A stretch of 64,000 bases of DNA from Naumannella halotolerans. GTDB lineage: Bacteria; Actinomycetota; Actinomycetes; Propionibacteriales; Propionibacteriaceae. The notes under the pieces are model-generated. The model worked only from the letters and a program-made list of their open reading frames with translations. It was not told the origin of the DNA and did no database searches. A program made the position numbers and the translations under genes. The stretch is taken from NCBI RefSeq assembly GCF_004364645.1, contig NZ_SOAW01000001.1, positions 2,294,001-2,358,000 of the forward strand. The letters run 5' to 3'. Shown here one piece after another: positions 8,679 to 16,895 of this stretch (its first letter is position 1; each line of letters starts with the position of its first letter).

Positions 8679-11471
8679 ATGCACCTGCCCCCCGACAACA
8701 CCTCAGCGCCCGTCCGCACCGGGAGGAGGTGGGCCGGGGCCTGCGTGGCACTGAGCCTCCCGCTGCTCACCGGCGGCGGTCTGCTCGCCGGCGCCCCGTC
8801 ACTCGCCAGCGCCGCAGCACCGACCGGCCTGCTGATCAGCGAGTACATCGAGGGCAGCAGCCAGAACAAGGGCCTGGAGATCTACAACGGTACCGATGCC
8901 GTGGTCGACCTGAGCGGTTATGCCCTCAACGTCTACTTCAACGGCAACACCACCGCCGGCGGGAACTTCGACCTCCAGGGAACGATCGCCGCCGGTGGCA
9001 CCTTCGTCTTCGCCCACAGCGAGGCCGAGTTCGCCGCCGAGGCCGACCAGACCACCAGCGGCGGCCTGTGGAACGGTGACGATGCGATCACCCTCACCCA
9101 TGACGGCACCGTGGTCGACTCCTTCGGACAGGTCGGTACCGACCCCGGGGCTGCCTGGACCTCCGGTGAGGTCAGCAGCCAGGACGCCACCTTGCGCAGG
9201 TCGGCCGCGGTCTGTGCCGGGGACACCACCCCCGACGATGCCTTCGACCCGGCGATCCAGTGGCAGGCCTACCCGATCAACTCCGTCGACGGGCTCGGCA
9301 GCCACAGCACCGACTGCAACGACACCGAGCCCACCCCCACTCCGAGTGCATCCCCGACACCGACCTCCGAACCGGAACCCGAAGGCGAGTGCAGCGACCC
9401 GGCGACCCTGATCGGACAGGTCCAGGGCGACGGTGCCGAGAGCCCGCTCGTCGGTGAGACCGTCAGCATCGAAGGTGTCGTCGTCGGCGACTTCCAGGCC
9501 GGCGGCTTCAACGGCTACTACGTCCAGGACGCCGGTGACGGCAACGAGCTGACCTCCGACGGGATCTTCGTCTACGCCCCGGATGCCGAGGAGGTTGAAT
9601 CCGGTGATCGGGTACGGATCACCGGCGCCGTCGCCGAATACCAGGGCCAGACCCAACTCAGCCCGACCACGGTCCTCGACTGCGGCACCGCAGACCTGCC
9701 GAGCGCGGCCCAACTCTCCCTGCCACTGCCCAGCCAGGACTACCTGGAGCGGTACGAGGGCATGTACGTGACCTTCACCCAGCCACTGTCGATCAACGAG
9801 TTCTACAACTTCGGCCGGTACGGCGAGATCGTCCTCGGCTCGCAGCGGCAGTACCAACCGACCCAGCTCTTCGCCCCGGGCAGCGAGGAGGCCGAAAACC
9901 TGACTGCGGCGAACGCCCTGGACCGGATCACCCTCGACGACGGACGCAGCGCCCAGAACCCCGACCCCGCACGCCACCCCAACGGTGAGGACTTCACCTT
10001 GGACAACCTGTTCCGCGGCGGCGACCGGCTCACCGAGGTCACCGGCATCATGGACTACCGCTTCGACCTGTGGCGGATCCAGCCCACCCGGGGTGCCGGA
10101 TACGAGGCGGTGACGCCGAGGCCGGACGTACCCGAGGTCGGCGGTGAACTGACCGTCGCCTCGATGAACGTACTCAACTACTTCACCACCCTGAACGAGC
10201 GCGGTGCCACCACCGAGGAGGAGTTCGAGCGCCAGCAGGCCAAGATCGTCGCCGCCATCAACACGATGGACACCGATGTGGTGGGACTGTTGGAGATCGA
10301 GAACAACGACGACGTCGCCTTGAACGCACTCGTCGATGCGCTGAACACCGACGCCGGTACCGAGCGCTGGGCAGCTGTGCAGACCGGTACCGTCGGCACC
10401 GACCAGATCACCACCGCCCTGATCTACGATCCCTCCACCGTCACCCCGGTCGGTGATGTCGCACTGCTGGACTCCAGCGTCGACGATCGCTTCCTCGACG
10501 ACCTCAACCGGCCGGTGATCGCCCAGGCATTCACCGACACTGCCGGCGGGGAGCAGTTCGTGGTCGCGGTGAACCACCTGAAGTCCAAGGGCTCGGATTG
10601 CGAGGCCGTCGGTGACCCGGAGGACCCGAACGGCCAGGGGCACTGCAATCAGGTCCGTACCGCTGCCGCACAGGCCGAAGCCGAATGGCTCAACGGCGAC
10701 CCCACCGGCACCGGAACCGATCATGTGATCACCCTCGGGGACTTCAACGCCTACAACGCCGAGGATCCGATCACCGCACTGACCGATGCAGGTTTCTCCG
10801 ACCTGGTTCCCACCTTCGGTAGTGACGAGAAGTATGGCTACGTCTTCGACGGTCTGCTGGGTTCGCTGGACCACATCTTGGCCAATGAGTCGTTGCTGCC
10901 GTTCGTCACCGGCGCCGCGGACTGGAACATCAATGCCGACGAGGTTTCCTTGATCGACTACACGACGCAGTACAAGCAACCGGCACAAGCCGCGCTGTAC
11001 AGCGCCGATCCGTACCGTTCCAGTGATCACGATCCGGTGATCATCGGGTTGGATTTCGCCCCGGAGCCCTCGCCCACGCCCACCCCCACCGGAGAGCCCA
11101 GCCCCACCGGAGAACCCAGCCCCACCGGGGAACCGACTCCGTCAGCCGAGCCCACCCCGACCGGTGTGCCGAGCCATTCGGGCGAACCCACCCACACGGG
11201 TCCACCCGATCCCAGTCCCACCGGAGAACCCAGCCCCACCGGAGAACCCAGCCCCACCGGAGAACCGAGCCAGTCGGGTTCACCCGAGCCGTCCGGAGCT
11301 CCTTCCATCGGCCCGTCCGAGGACGAGGCCACCCGCGGAAGCTCCGGTGACGGGGCCTCCGGTGATCGCGGCGACCTCGCCGACACCGGTGGTTCCAGCA
11401 TCTGGCTCGCCGGGATCGGTGCGTTGGCCGCCCTGAGTGGCCTCGGGCTCGCCCTCGGCCGGCGACGCTGA
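8679..11471 (+). CDS. LAxTG-anchored ExeM/NucH family extracellular endonuclease
   Basis: Large secreted nuclease of 930 residues. After a signal peptide (about residues 1-45, cut near ASAAA) comes a lamin-tail-like domain (about 50-165; LLISEYIEGSSQNKGLEIYN), a Pro/Thr/Glu linker, an OB-like domain (about 200-330) and an endonuclease/exonuclease/phosphatase domain starting at LTVASMNVLNYFTTL (about 490) and ending SDHDPVIIGLDF (about 784), with GDFNAYN between. The C-terminus is a GEPSPT repeat stalk, then the sortase motif LADTG (about 899-903), a hydrophobic helix and an RRR tail. LAxTG signals are used by class E sortases of high-GC Gram-positives, so the enzyme is probably wall-bound and may scavenge extracellular DNA. 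The ATG at 8679 has AAAGG 8 nt upstream. Confidence 0.9.
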   Translation: MHLPPDNTSAPVRTGRRWAGACVALSLPLLTGGGLLAGAPSLASAAAPTGLLISEYIEGSSQNKGLEIYNGTDAVVDLSGYALNVYFNGNTTAGGNFDLQGTIAAGGTFVFAHSEAEFAAEADQTTSGGLWNGDDAITLTHDGTVVDSFGQVGTDPGAAWTSGEVSSQDATLRRSAAVCAGDTTPDDAFDPAIQWQAYPINSVDGLGSHSTDCNDTEPTPTPSASPTPTSEPEPEGECSDPATLIGQVQGDGAESPLVGETVSIEGVVVGDFQAGGFNGYYVQDAGDGNELTSDGIFVYAPDAEEVESGDRVRITGAVAEYQGQTQLSPTTVLDCGTADLPSAAQLSLPLPSQDYLERYEGMYVTFTQPLSINEFYNFGRYGEIVLGSQRQYQPTQLFAPGSEEAENLTAANALDRITLDDGRSAQNPDPARHPNGEDFTLDNLFRGGDRLTEVTGIMDYRFDLWRIQPTRGAGYEAVTPRPDVPEVGGELTVASMNVLNYFTTLNERGATTEEEFERQQAKIVAAINTMDTDVVGLLEIENNDDVALNALVDALNTDAGTERWAAVQTGTVGTDQITTALIYDPSTVTPVGDVALLDSSVDDRFLDDLNRPVIAQAFTDTAGGEQFVVAVNHLKSKGSDCEAVGDPEDPNGQGHCNQVRTAAAQAEAEWLNGDPTGTGTDHVITLGDFNAYNAEDPITALTDAGFSDLVPTFGSDEKYGYVFDGLLGSLDHILANESLLPFVTGAADWNINADEVSLIDYTTQYKQPAQAALYSADPYRSSDHDPVIIGLDFAPEPSPTPTPTGEPSPTGEPSPTGEPTPSAEPTPTGVPSHSGEPTHTGPPDPSPTGEPSPTGEPSPTGEPSQSGSPEPSGAPSIGPSEDEATRGSSGDGASGDRGDLADTGGSSIWLAGIGALAALSGLGLALGRRR

Positions 11472-11518
11472 TCGGCCCCGACATCGACGCGAGGCCGGCG
11501 ATCGACCATCCTTGATCC

Positions 11519-12238
11519 ATGGAACCGTGGATCTGGGGTCTGGTACTGATCGCCGGCCTCGGTCTTGCCCTGATCGGGTACGGCATCCTCAGCGACCGAA
11601 CGCTGCACAGGGCGAGGCAACGGGCCGCGGTCTCCCCTCCGACCCGGGAGATCCCCGGTCTGCCGCCTGACCTGCCCGCCCCGACCTACCTGACCGCAGC
11701 CGCGATCGCCGCCGAACGAAACACAGCTGCGGCCCCGGGACTCACCGATCCCACCGATCCCACCGATCCCACCGTCGAAAGCCTGCAGACCCGGTTGGAC
11801 CGGGCGACGCAGAGCTGGCACGGAGGATGGACCGACCCCGGTTTCGTCACCCATCCCGATCAAGGGTGGTCGGTACTGTCCGCCCCGGCGGTCCTGCTCT
11901 GCGCCGAGCCTGTCTCCGACCTGCGCGAGCTGTTGCCGGTGATCCAGTCGGCCGCCGCCGTCGACCGGGCACTGCTGGTCGCCACCCCTGAGGCTGCGGC
12001 CGAGGTCGTGACCACCCTGGCGTTGAACGCCGGCCGCCACCCCGGCGGCCTGTTGATGTTGCAGTTGGACCACGACACCCTCGACGAGGTCGCCACCGCC
12101 ACCGGTGCCGAACCCGTCGACAGCAACTGGCTTCGCGCCGATGCGGTACGCACCGAGCAACTCGGTCACTGCGATCTCTGGCTCGCCGACAGCACCCGGA
12201 GCTGGATCCTGCCGGCCGGCGATAGCATCGAGCCGTGA
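11519..12238 (+). CDS. Membrane-tethered protein with a GroEL-apical-domain-like region
   Basis: Unassigned protein of 239 residues: one N-terminal transmembrane helix (about 4-24), a basic then Pro-rich linker with a TDP triplet repeat (76-84), and a soluble domain. Residues 100-200 resemble the GroEL apical domain in order: GGWTDPGFVTHP matches the RGYISPYFVTD segment, PAVLLCAEPVSDLRELLPVI matches the YILL..KISTLQDLLPLL segment, RALLVATPEAAAEVVTTLALN matches the LLIIAEDVEGEALATLVVN segment, and DEVATATGAEPV matches the end of the domain. The ATPase and intermediate domains are absent. It is translationally coupled to two DUF202 genes by a GTGA overlap, so it probably works at the membrane with them. 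The function is unknown; the resemblance was judged by eye. Confidence 0.8.
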   Translation: MEPWIWGLVLIAGLGLALIGYGILSDRTLHRARQRAAVSPPTREIPGLPPDLPAPTYLTAAAIAAERNTAAAPGLTDPTDPTDPTVESLQTRLDRATQSWHGGWTDPGFVTHPDQGWSVLSAPAVLLCAEPVSDLRELLPVIQSAAAVDRALLVATPEAAAEVVTTLALNAGRHPGGLLMLQLDHDTLDEVATATGAEPVDSNWLRADAVRTEQLGHCDLWLADSTRSWILPAGDSIEP

Positions 12239-12606
12239 CCGATCCCCAGGACAACCGTTTCCCGCGTTGGGTCTACGGCCAGGGAACCGAACCCGACCCC
12301 CGGTTCACCTTGGCCAACGAACGTACCTTCCTTGCCTGGATCCGGACCGGTCTGGCGCTCCTGGCCGCCGGGGTCGCCATCGCCGCCTTCGCCGGTTCGG
12401 CCTTCGACCGCAGCTGGCAGAGCCACATCGCTGCCCTGCTCCTGATCGCCCTGGGGGTGGCCAGCGGCGTCTCGGCCTACATCCGGTGGATGCGGCACGA
12501 ACGGGCGATGCGCCGCGGTGAACCACTGCCGAGTTCGGGGATGATGCCGATCTTCGCCCTGGTGGTGATCATCGTCGCGGCCCTGGGCGTCAGCCTGGTG
12601 TTCTGA
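12235..12606 (+). CDS. DUF202 (YidH-type) membrane protein
   Basis: Small membrane protein of 123 residues with the DUF202 signature near the N-terminus, FTLANERTFLAWIRTGLALLAAG, and three hydrophobic helices (about 36-53, 60-78, 103-122). Family members are widespread inner-membrane proteins of unknown function. The GTG start overlaps the preceding stop by 4 nt and its own stop overlaps the next ATG, so the three genes form a tightly coupled operon. This copy carries the full NERT motif and is the YidH-like member of the pair. Confidence 0.85.
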   Translation: MTDPQDNRFPRWVYGQGTEPDPRFTLANERTFLAWIRTGLALLAAGVAIAAFAGSAFDRSWQSHIAALLLIALGVASGVSAYIRWMRHERAMRRGEPLPSSGMMPIFALVVIIVAALGVSLVF

Positions 12607-12947
12607 TGGCCGGCAGACGCGTCGCATCCGGGCCCTGGGATCCCGGTCTGCAGAACGAACGGACCTGGCTGGCCTGGCAACGTACCGCCCTGTCGGTGCT
12701 CGTCTGCACTCTGGTGATGGCCCGCCTGCTGGCCGGCCACAATGCCGCCGCTGCCCTGGTCATCGCCGGGCTGTCGACGGTGGCGATGTTGTTCCTCGGG
12801 CTGTCGGGACGTCATCACTACGTACGCGACCAGCAGCGCCTGCACGACGGCGCCCCGGTGTCCAGGATCGTTCTGCCATCGCTGTTGACCGCACTGTTCC
12901 TGATGCTGGGATCGAGTGCCGCGATCTGGGTGATCATCACTTTCTGA
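12606..12947 (+). CDS. DUF202 membrane protein, second copy
   Basis: 113 residues, again with the signature LQNERTWLAWQRTALSVLV and three hydrophobic segments. The pair of adjacent, divergent DUF202 paralogues suggests a heteromeric complex, as seen for the yidG-yidH gene pair of enterobacteria. The start codon overlaps the end of the previous gene. A strong hairpin follows the stop. Confidence 0.83.
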   Translation: MAGRRVASGPWDPGLQNERTWLAWQRTALSVLVCTLVMARLLAGHNAAAALVIAGLSTVAMLFLGLSGRHHYVRDQQRLHDGAPVSRIVLPSLLTALFLMLGSSAAIWVIITF

Positions 12948-12956
12948 GAGCAGCCC

Positions 12957-12989
12957 AAAGTGTCAACCTCACCCTCGGGTTGAGACTTT
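12957..12989. terminator. Bidirectional hairpin terminator
   Basis: Arms 12957-12968 and 12978-12989 pair at 11 of 12 positions with a 9-nt loop. It lies between the DUF202 operon and the convergent metallopeptidase gene. Confidence 0.75.
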
Positions 12990-13025
12990 GCTCCACCACC
13001 TTGATCAGTTGCGGACCCAGCAAGA

Positions 13026-13379
13026 TCAGCTGTAGCCGAGCTCGTGCAACCGATCATCGTCGATCCCGAAGTGATGGGCAATCTCGTGGACCACGGTGAT
13101 GTGCACCTCGTCCACCACCTCGGCTTCGCTCCGGCACATCCTGAGCGTGGGGTTCATGTAGATGAAGATCCGATCAGGGAGGACCCCGCTGTACTCGGAA
13201 TCTCTTTCCGTCAAGGGAATTCCGTCGTACAGCCCGAGGAGATCGGGGGTCTCCGGTGGCGGGTCGGCCTCCACCACGACCACACAGTTGTCGACCATCG
13301 CGGCGAGCTCTGGGGGAATCGAGTCCAACGCTTGATCAACAAGCTGGTCGAACTGCTCGAAGGTCATCGAAACCGCCAC
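13026..13379 (-). CDS. Zincin-like metallopeptidase family protein
   Basis: Small protein of 117 residues of the minimal zincin family (Pfam Zincin_1). The zinc motif is VVHEIAHHFGIDDDRLHELG: HExxH plus a downstream conserved Asp, the usual form in this family. IFIYMNPTLRMC precedes it. Such proteins are common in actinobacteria; whether they are active peptidases is not established. The GTG at 13379 is chosen because a TACTCT box ends 6 nt upstream; an ATG at 13367 has no ribosome binding site. The gene is convergent with the DUF202 operon. Confidence 0.83.
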   Translation of the reverse strand: MAVSMTFEQFDQLVDQALDSIPPELAAMVDNCVVVVEADPPPETPDLLGLYDGIPLTERDSEYSGVLPDRIFIYMNPTLRMCRSEAEVVDEVHITVVHEIAHHFGIDDDRLHELGYS

Positions 13380-13385
13380 GGCACA

Positions 13386-13391
13386 AGAGTA
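13386..13391 (-). promoter_or_regulatory. -10 box TACTCT for the zincin gene
   Basis: TACTCT, then 6 nt, then GTG at 13379; this supports a leaderless start. The remaining 380 bp up to the next gene hold no convincing gene or RNA; see the rejected riboswitch candidate. Confidence 0.5.
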
Positions 13392-13770
13392 GTCAGCTGA
13401 ACCACATCGTTGGGATTCCGGCCCGGCGAACGGCGTGTCGACTTGCCCGGGCGACCCATCGTCGCCGAAGCGCTTGCCGAGAATCCTGAGTGCTCTCTAA
13501 AGTCCCGGCTCGTCAGGGGTAGGTGTGACGAGTGTGGCGTTCGAGTACGCCGGGGAAGCATTCGTGGCACCCCCTTGACACCCCGTCGCCGGCGGCCTTC
13601 CCCTCTGGGTCGGTCGACGGTCGACATGTCATCGCCATCGGCGGCTGTGGCATGCCCGCGCACCCCGACTCCGAGGCGCACAGGCTGGGGAACCGAGGAG
13701 AGAACACGGTGGTCGTCGATCACCACCGGTCCGTCATGGACAGGTGTCGACAGCTGCCCGGGAGGAAGAC

Positions 13771-16092
13771 GTGCACAACGTTCTGCGTACCACGAAATCG
13801 TTGATCGCCTCTGTCGGCGCGATCGCCGTGCTGACCACAGGCGGTGTCGTCGCCGGTGTCGTCGTCAGCGGCCGGGCCGATGCCGATCCCGGCAATGTCC
13901 GCGCCAACGGCGGATTGAACGTCCGCTCCGGCCCCGGCACCGACTACCGGGTGATCGGCGGCCTCACCAACGGTGCCCCGATCGACTCCACCGGACCGGC
14001 CGAGAACGGCTTCTACCCGATCGACTTCGGTGACGGCACCGGCTGGATCTCCAGCCGGTACGTCGACACCAGCGGCGTCGGCGAGTCCACCCAGGAAGCA
14101 CCCGCCGAGGGGGAGGCCTACGCGACCACCGAGGTCTACGTGCGCACCGGGCCAAGTGTCGATCATCGTTCGGCCGGCATGCTCTTCCGCGGGGAGCGGG
14201 TGGTGCTGACCGGCGAACGTTCGGGTCAGTACTCCGAGATCACCTACGCCGGCGGCACCGGCTGGACCGCGACTCAGTACCTGGCCCAGACCTGGGCGAC
14301 CGGCGGCGGCAGCACCGAGACCGGTGATGGCGGTGGGTCCGACGATGCCGGTAGCGGCGAGCAGGGTTCGTCCTCGGATGGCTCGTCCTCGGGTGGCTCT
14401 TCCTCGGATGACTCGTCCTCAGCAGATGGATCGCAGTCGCCCAGCGACGACGACGGCACGGTGGTCTGGTCCCCCGAACCGAGCGAGGACTCGGAAGCGA
14501 GCGAAGATTCCGACGCGAGCGAAGATTCCGACTCCGACGATTCCGGGTCGAGCAGCGCGCCGGACCCGGTGGTGAGCGCCGATCCCACCGAGGAGCCCTC
14601 GCCGACAACCGAGCCGAGCAGCAGCCCGTCGGCCACTCCGAGCAAGAGCCCGTCGGCCACCTCCTCCACGACTCCCTCGGCATCGCCCAGCAAGAGCCCC
14701 TCGGTTTCACCGAGCCAGACGCCCTCGCCGACGGCGAGCGCGACCCCGACGACATCACCGTCGGCGACTCCGAGCAAGAGCCCGTCGGCCACCCCCTCCA
14801 CGACTCCCTCGGCCACACCGACCAAGACTCCCTCGGCCACACCGACGCCGGAGCCCGAACCGGAACTGCCGAAGATCAAGTCCCAGGCCGTCGCCACTGC
14901 CGACCTGAACATCCGCACCTCGGAGAATGCCGACCACAAGATCGTCAAGGAGGTCAAGAAGGGCACCGAGCTCGATCTCACCGGTGTCTTCCGCAACGGT
15001 ATGGCGCAGATCGTGTTCGAAGGCGCGGTCCGCTGGGTGAATGCCACCTACCTCGACGGACCCGACGTCCCCGAGCCCGAGGCCGAAGAACTGCCGAAGA
15101 CGACCGGTACGCGATACGCGACGACGGCCCTGGACATCCGTACCAGTTCGGGCAGTGACTCCCGTACCGTCGCCGAGGTCCCGCGGGGCACCGAGCTGAA
15201 GATCACCGGCAAGGAGGAGAACGGCCGCGCCGAGATCGTCTACCGCGACGCCGTGCGATGGGTGACGGCGAAGTACCTGTCGAAGTCCAAGCCGAGCGAG
15301 GAGGAAGAGGAGGAGTCGGGCAACGACGACAAGATCGAACTCGACGGCCTGACCGCCGACACCGACCGACTGCTCTCGGCGGTGCAGGACGAGTTCCCGC
15401 AGATCAAGACGATCTACGGCAAGCGGACCGATCCCGGATCGGATCACCACAGCGGACGGGCGATCGACCTGATGCTGCCGAACTACAAGTCGAACAAGGC
15501 GCTGGGCAACGAGATCGCCGCCTGGGCGAAGGACAACGCCAGCGAGTACAACATCGACTACGTCGTCTGGTACCAGCAGATCTGGAGCGTGCAGCGATCG
15601 AAGGAGGGCTGGCGGGACATGGCCGACCGCGGTTCGGACACCCAGAATCACATCGACCACGTCCACATCTCGGTGAAGGCCTCGAGCAGCACCGCCTCGG
15701 CGAGCGCTGCGAGCACCAAGTCGGCCAGCACCGACACGTCCGACTCCGACGACCAGGAGTCCGACTCAGGCGAGGACTCCAAGTCCGAGTCCGAATCCGA
15801 CTCGACCTCGGCCAAGACCGAGACCTGCAAGGCGAGCTACTACTCGACCGGCAAGGTGACGGCCAACGGCGAGAGCTTCGACCCCTCGGGGATGACCGCA
15901 GCCCACAAGACGCTGCCCTTCGACACGAAAGTGAAGGTGACGAACAAGGCCAATGGCAAGTCCGTCACCGTGCGGATCAACGACCGCGGACCGTTCGTCG
16001 ACGGTCGGTGCCTCGATCTGGCGGAGGGAGCGTTCACCAAGATCGCCGACACCAACTCCGGAGTGATCGACATCGAGTGGAGTGAGGTCTAG
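13771..16092 (+). CDS. Secreted SH3-repeat protein with ARB_07466-like and RlpA-like domains
   Basis: Exported modular cell-wall protein of 773 residues. After a signal/anchor helix (about 8-33) come two bacterial SH3 domains (about 45-105 and 115-170; LNVRSGPGTDYRVIGGL and VYVRTGPSVDHRSAGML), a long Ser/Asp then Ser/Pro/Thr-rich stalk (about 175-370), two more SH3-like domains (about 372-430 and 445-505), a domain like the C-terminal catalytic-type domain of ARB_07466 family proteins (about 520-635; HHSGRAIDLMLPNY, then HIDHVHIS), a Ser/Asp/Glu linker and a C-terminal RlpA-type double-psi barrel (about 685-773; YYSTGKVTANGESFDPSG, VRINDRGPFVDGRCLDLA). This suggests peptidoglycan binding and remodelling. 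The GTG start is chosen because GGAGG lies 6 nt upstream. Confidence 0.87.
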   Translation: MHNVLRTTKSLIASVGAIAVLTTGGVVAGVVVSGRADADPGNVRANGGLNVRSGPGTDYRVIGGLTNGAPIDSTGPAENGFYPIDFGDGTGWISSRYVDTSGVGESTQEAPAEGEAYATTEVYVRTGPSVDHRSAGMLFRGERVVLTGERSGQYSEITYAGGTGWTATQYLAQTWATGGGSTETGDGGGSDDAGSGEQGSSSDGSSSGGSSSDDSSSADGSQSPSDDDGTVVWSPEPSEDSEASEDSDASEDSDSDDSGSSSAPDPVVSADPTEEPSPTTEPSSSPSATPSKSPSATSSTTPSASPSKSPSVSPSQTPSPTASATPTTSPSATPSKSPSATPSTTPSATPTKTPSATPTPEPEPELPKIKSQAVATADLNIRTSENADHKIVKEVKKGTELDLTGVFRNGMAQIVFEGAVRWVNATYLDGPDVPEPEAEELPKTTGTRYATTALDIRTSSGSDSRTVAEVPRGTELKITGKEENGRAEIVYRDAVRWVTAKYLSKSKPSEEEEEESGNDDKIELDGLTADTDRLLSAVQDEFPQIKTIYGKRTDPGSDHHSGRAIDLMLPNYKSNKALGNEIAAWAKDNASEYNIDYVVWYQQIWSVQRSKEGWRDMADRGSDTQNHIDHVHISVKASSSTASASAASTKSASTDTSDSDDQESDSGEDSKSESESDSTSAKTETCKASYYSTGKVTANGESFDPSGMTAAHKTLPFDTKVKVTNKANGKSVTVRINDRGPFVDGRCLDLAEGAFTKIADTNSGVIDIEWSEV

Positions 16093-16102
16093 CCACTACC
16101 GA

Positions 16103-16194
16103 ACAAACGTCACACTCGATTCGACTCTGCTCTCACCGAACCGCGCCACCGCGCGGCCGGCTGGCAGCACCGGCGGATCGAGTGTGACGTTTGT
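16103..16194. repeat. Dispersed inverted repeat (18-bp arms)
   Basis: ACAAACGTCACACTCGAT at 16103-16120 and its exact reverse complement at 16177-16194 flank a 56-bp GC-rich centre. The same 18-mer occurs three more times around 24.65-24.76 kb. It fills most of the spacer between the RlpA-domain gene and tRNA-Glu. Confidence 0.85.
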
Positions 16195-16275
16195 CCTGTT
16201 CGGGCGAAGGCACCGACGCAGAAGCCGCTGGTTGGCCCCCGGCCACAGCCCTGCGGTATCGTGGTCAACCGTCTG

Positions 16276-16348
16276 GTCCCCATCGTCTAGCGGCCTAGGA
16301 CACCGCCCTTTCAAGGCGGCAGCGCGGGTTCGAATCCCGTTGGGGATA
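16276..16348 (+). tRNA. tRNA-Glu (anticodon TTC)
   Basis: Acceptor GTCCCCA pairs with TGGGGAT (one G-T pair), anticodon stem CCGCC/GGCGG around loop CTTTCAA, and T-arm CGGG-TTCGAAT-CCCG. No CCA is encoded. It is first in a Glu-Asp-Phe tRNA cluster. Confidence 0.96.
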
Positions 16349-16372
16349 CGACTCGGAACGAACGCCGTTCCC

Positions 16373-16407
16373 GGCAAGGGCCCGATGCACAGCATCGGGC
16401 CCTTGCC
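16373..16407 (+). terminator. Perfect 16-bp hairpin after tRNA-Glu
   Basis: Arms 16373-16388 and 16392-16407 are perfectly complementary around a 3-nt ACA loop. It would end the tRNA-Glu transcript before tRNA-Asp, about 240 bp further on; the intervening sequence shows no gene. Confidence 0.75.
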
Positions 16408-16646
16408 CGTTCCGGATCACGCGGCTCAGCGAGACCGCCCGACCGGCCCACGACGCCGAACAGTCCGCCGCCGACCCATCCCGTTGCCTCACCGAGTTGC
16501 CTCACCGACGATGCGCCATCGAGTGCTCGCAGACTCTTCGGACCCCCGTTGGACTGCACGGTGTGCGGCTGCAGCCTCATTTGGACCCCACTCGGCATGT
16601 GCGGTACAGTTTCGGACGGCCGGTGAGGAAGCCGGTCGAAGCATGA

Positions 16647-16720
16647 GGCCCCGTGGCGCAGTTGGTTAGCGCGTCGCCCTGTCACGGCGAAGGTCGCGGG
16701 TTCGAGTCCCGTCGGGGTCG
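16647..16720 (+). tRNA. tRNA-Asp (anticodon GTC)
   Basis: Acceptor GGCCCCG/CGGGGTC with one wobble, anticodon stem TCGCC/GGCGA around loop CTGTCAC, T-arm GCGGG-TTCGAGT-CCCGT. No CCA is encoded. Confidence 0.96.
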
Positions 16721-16778
16721 CTGAGCGGTGATACTTCGGTATCGCCGCTTGTTGCATCCGGGCCTGTGCTCCAGATGC

Positions 16779-16852
16779 GGCCAGGTAGCTCAGTTGGTAG
16801 CAGCGTTCGCCTGAAAAGCGAAAGGTCGCCGGTTCGAATCCGGCCCTGGCCA
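16779..16852 (+). tRNA. tRNA-Phe (anticodon GAA)
   Basis: Acceptor GGCCAGG/CCTGGCC, D-arm GCTC, anticodon loop CTGAAAA within TTCGC/GCGAA, and T-arm GCCGG-TTCGAAT-CCGGC. It lies 58 bp after tRNA-Asp and is probably cotranscribed with it. Confidence 0.96.
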
Positions 16853-16883
16853 CACCACAATCCTCCCCCGTCTCCGGCTGATC

Positions 16884-16889
16884 TAGGCT
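16884..16889 (+). promoter_or_regulatory. -10 box TAGGCT for the fructosamine kinase-like gene
   Basis: TAGGCT, 6 nt, then ATG at 16896; same hexamer and spacing as at 2595. There is no ribosome binding site. Confidence 0.6.
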
Positions 16890-16895
16890 GGATCG

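Noticed and set aside
13620-13765. Possible c-di-AMP (ydaO-type) riboswitch upstream of the SH3/RlpA gene
   Set aside because: Such genes are typical targets, and GGGGAACC and TCCGTCA occur in the right order, but the GGGGTGAAT block and the closing P1 sequences could not be found. A covariance search with the Rfam ydaO-yuaA model would decide.
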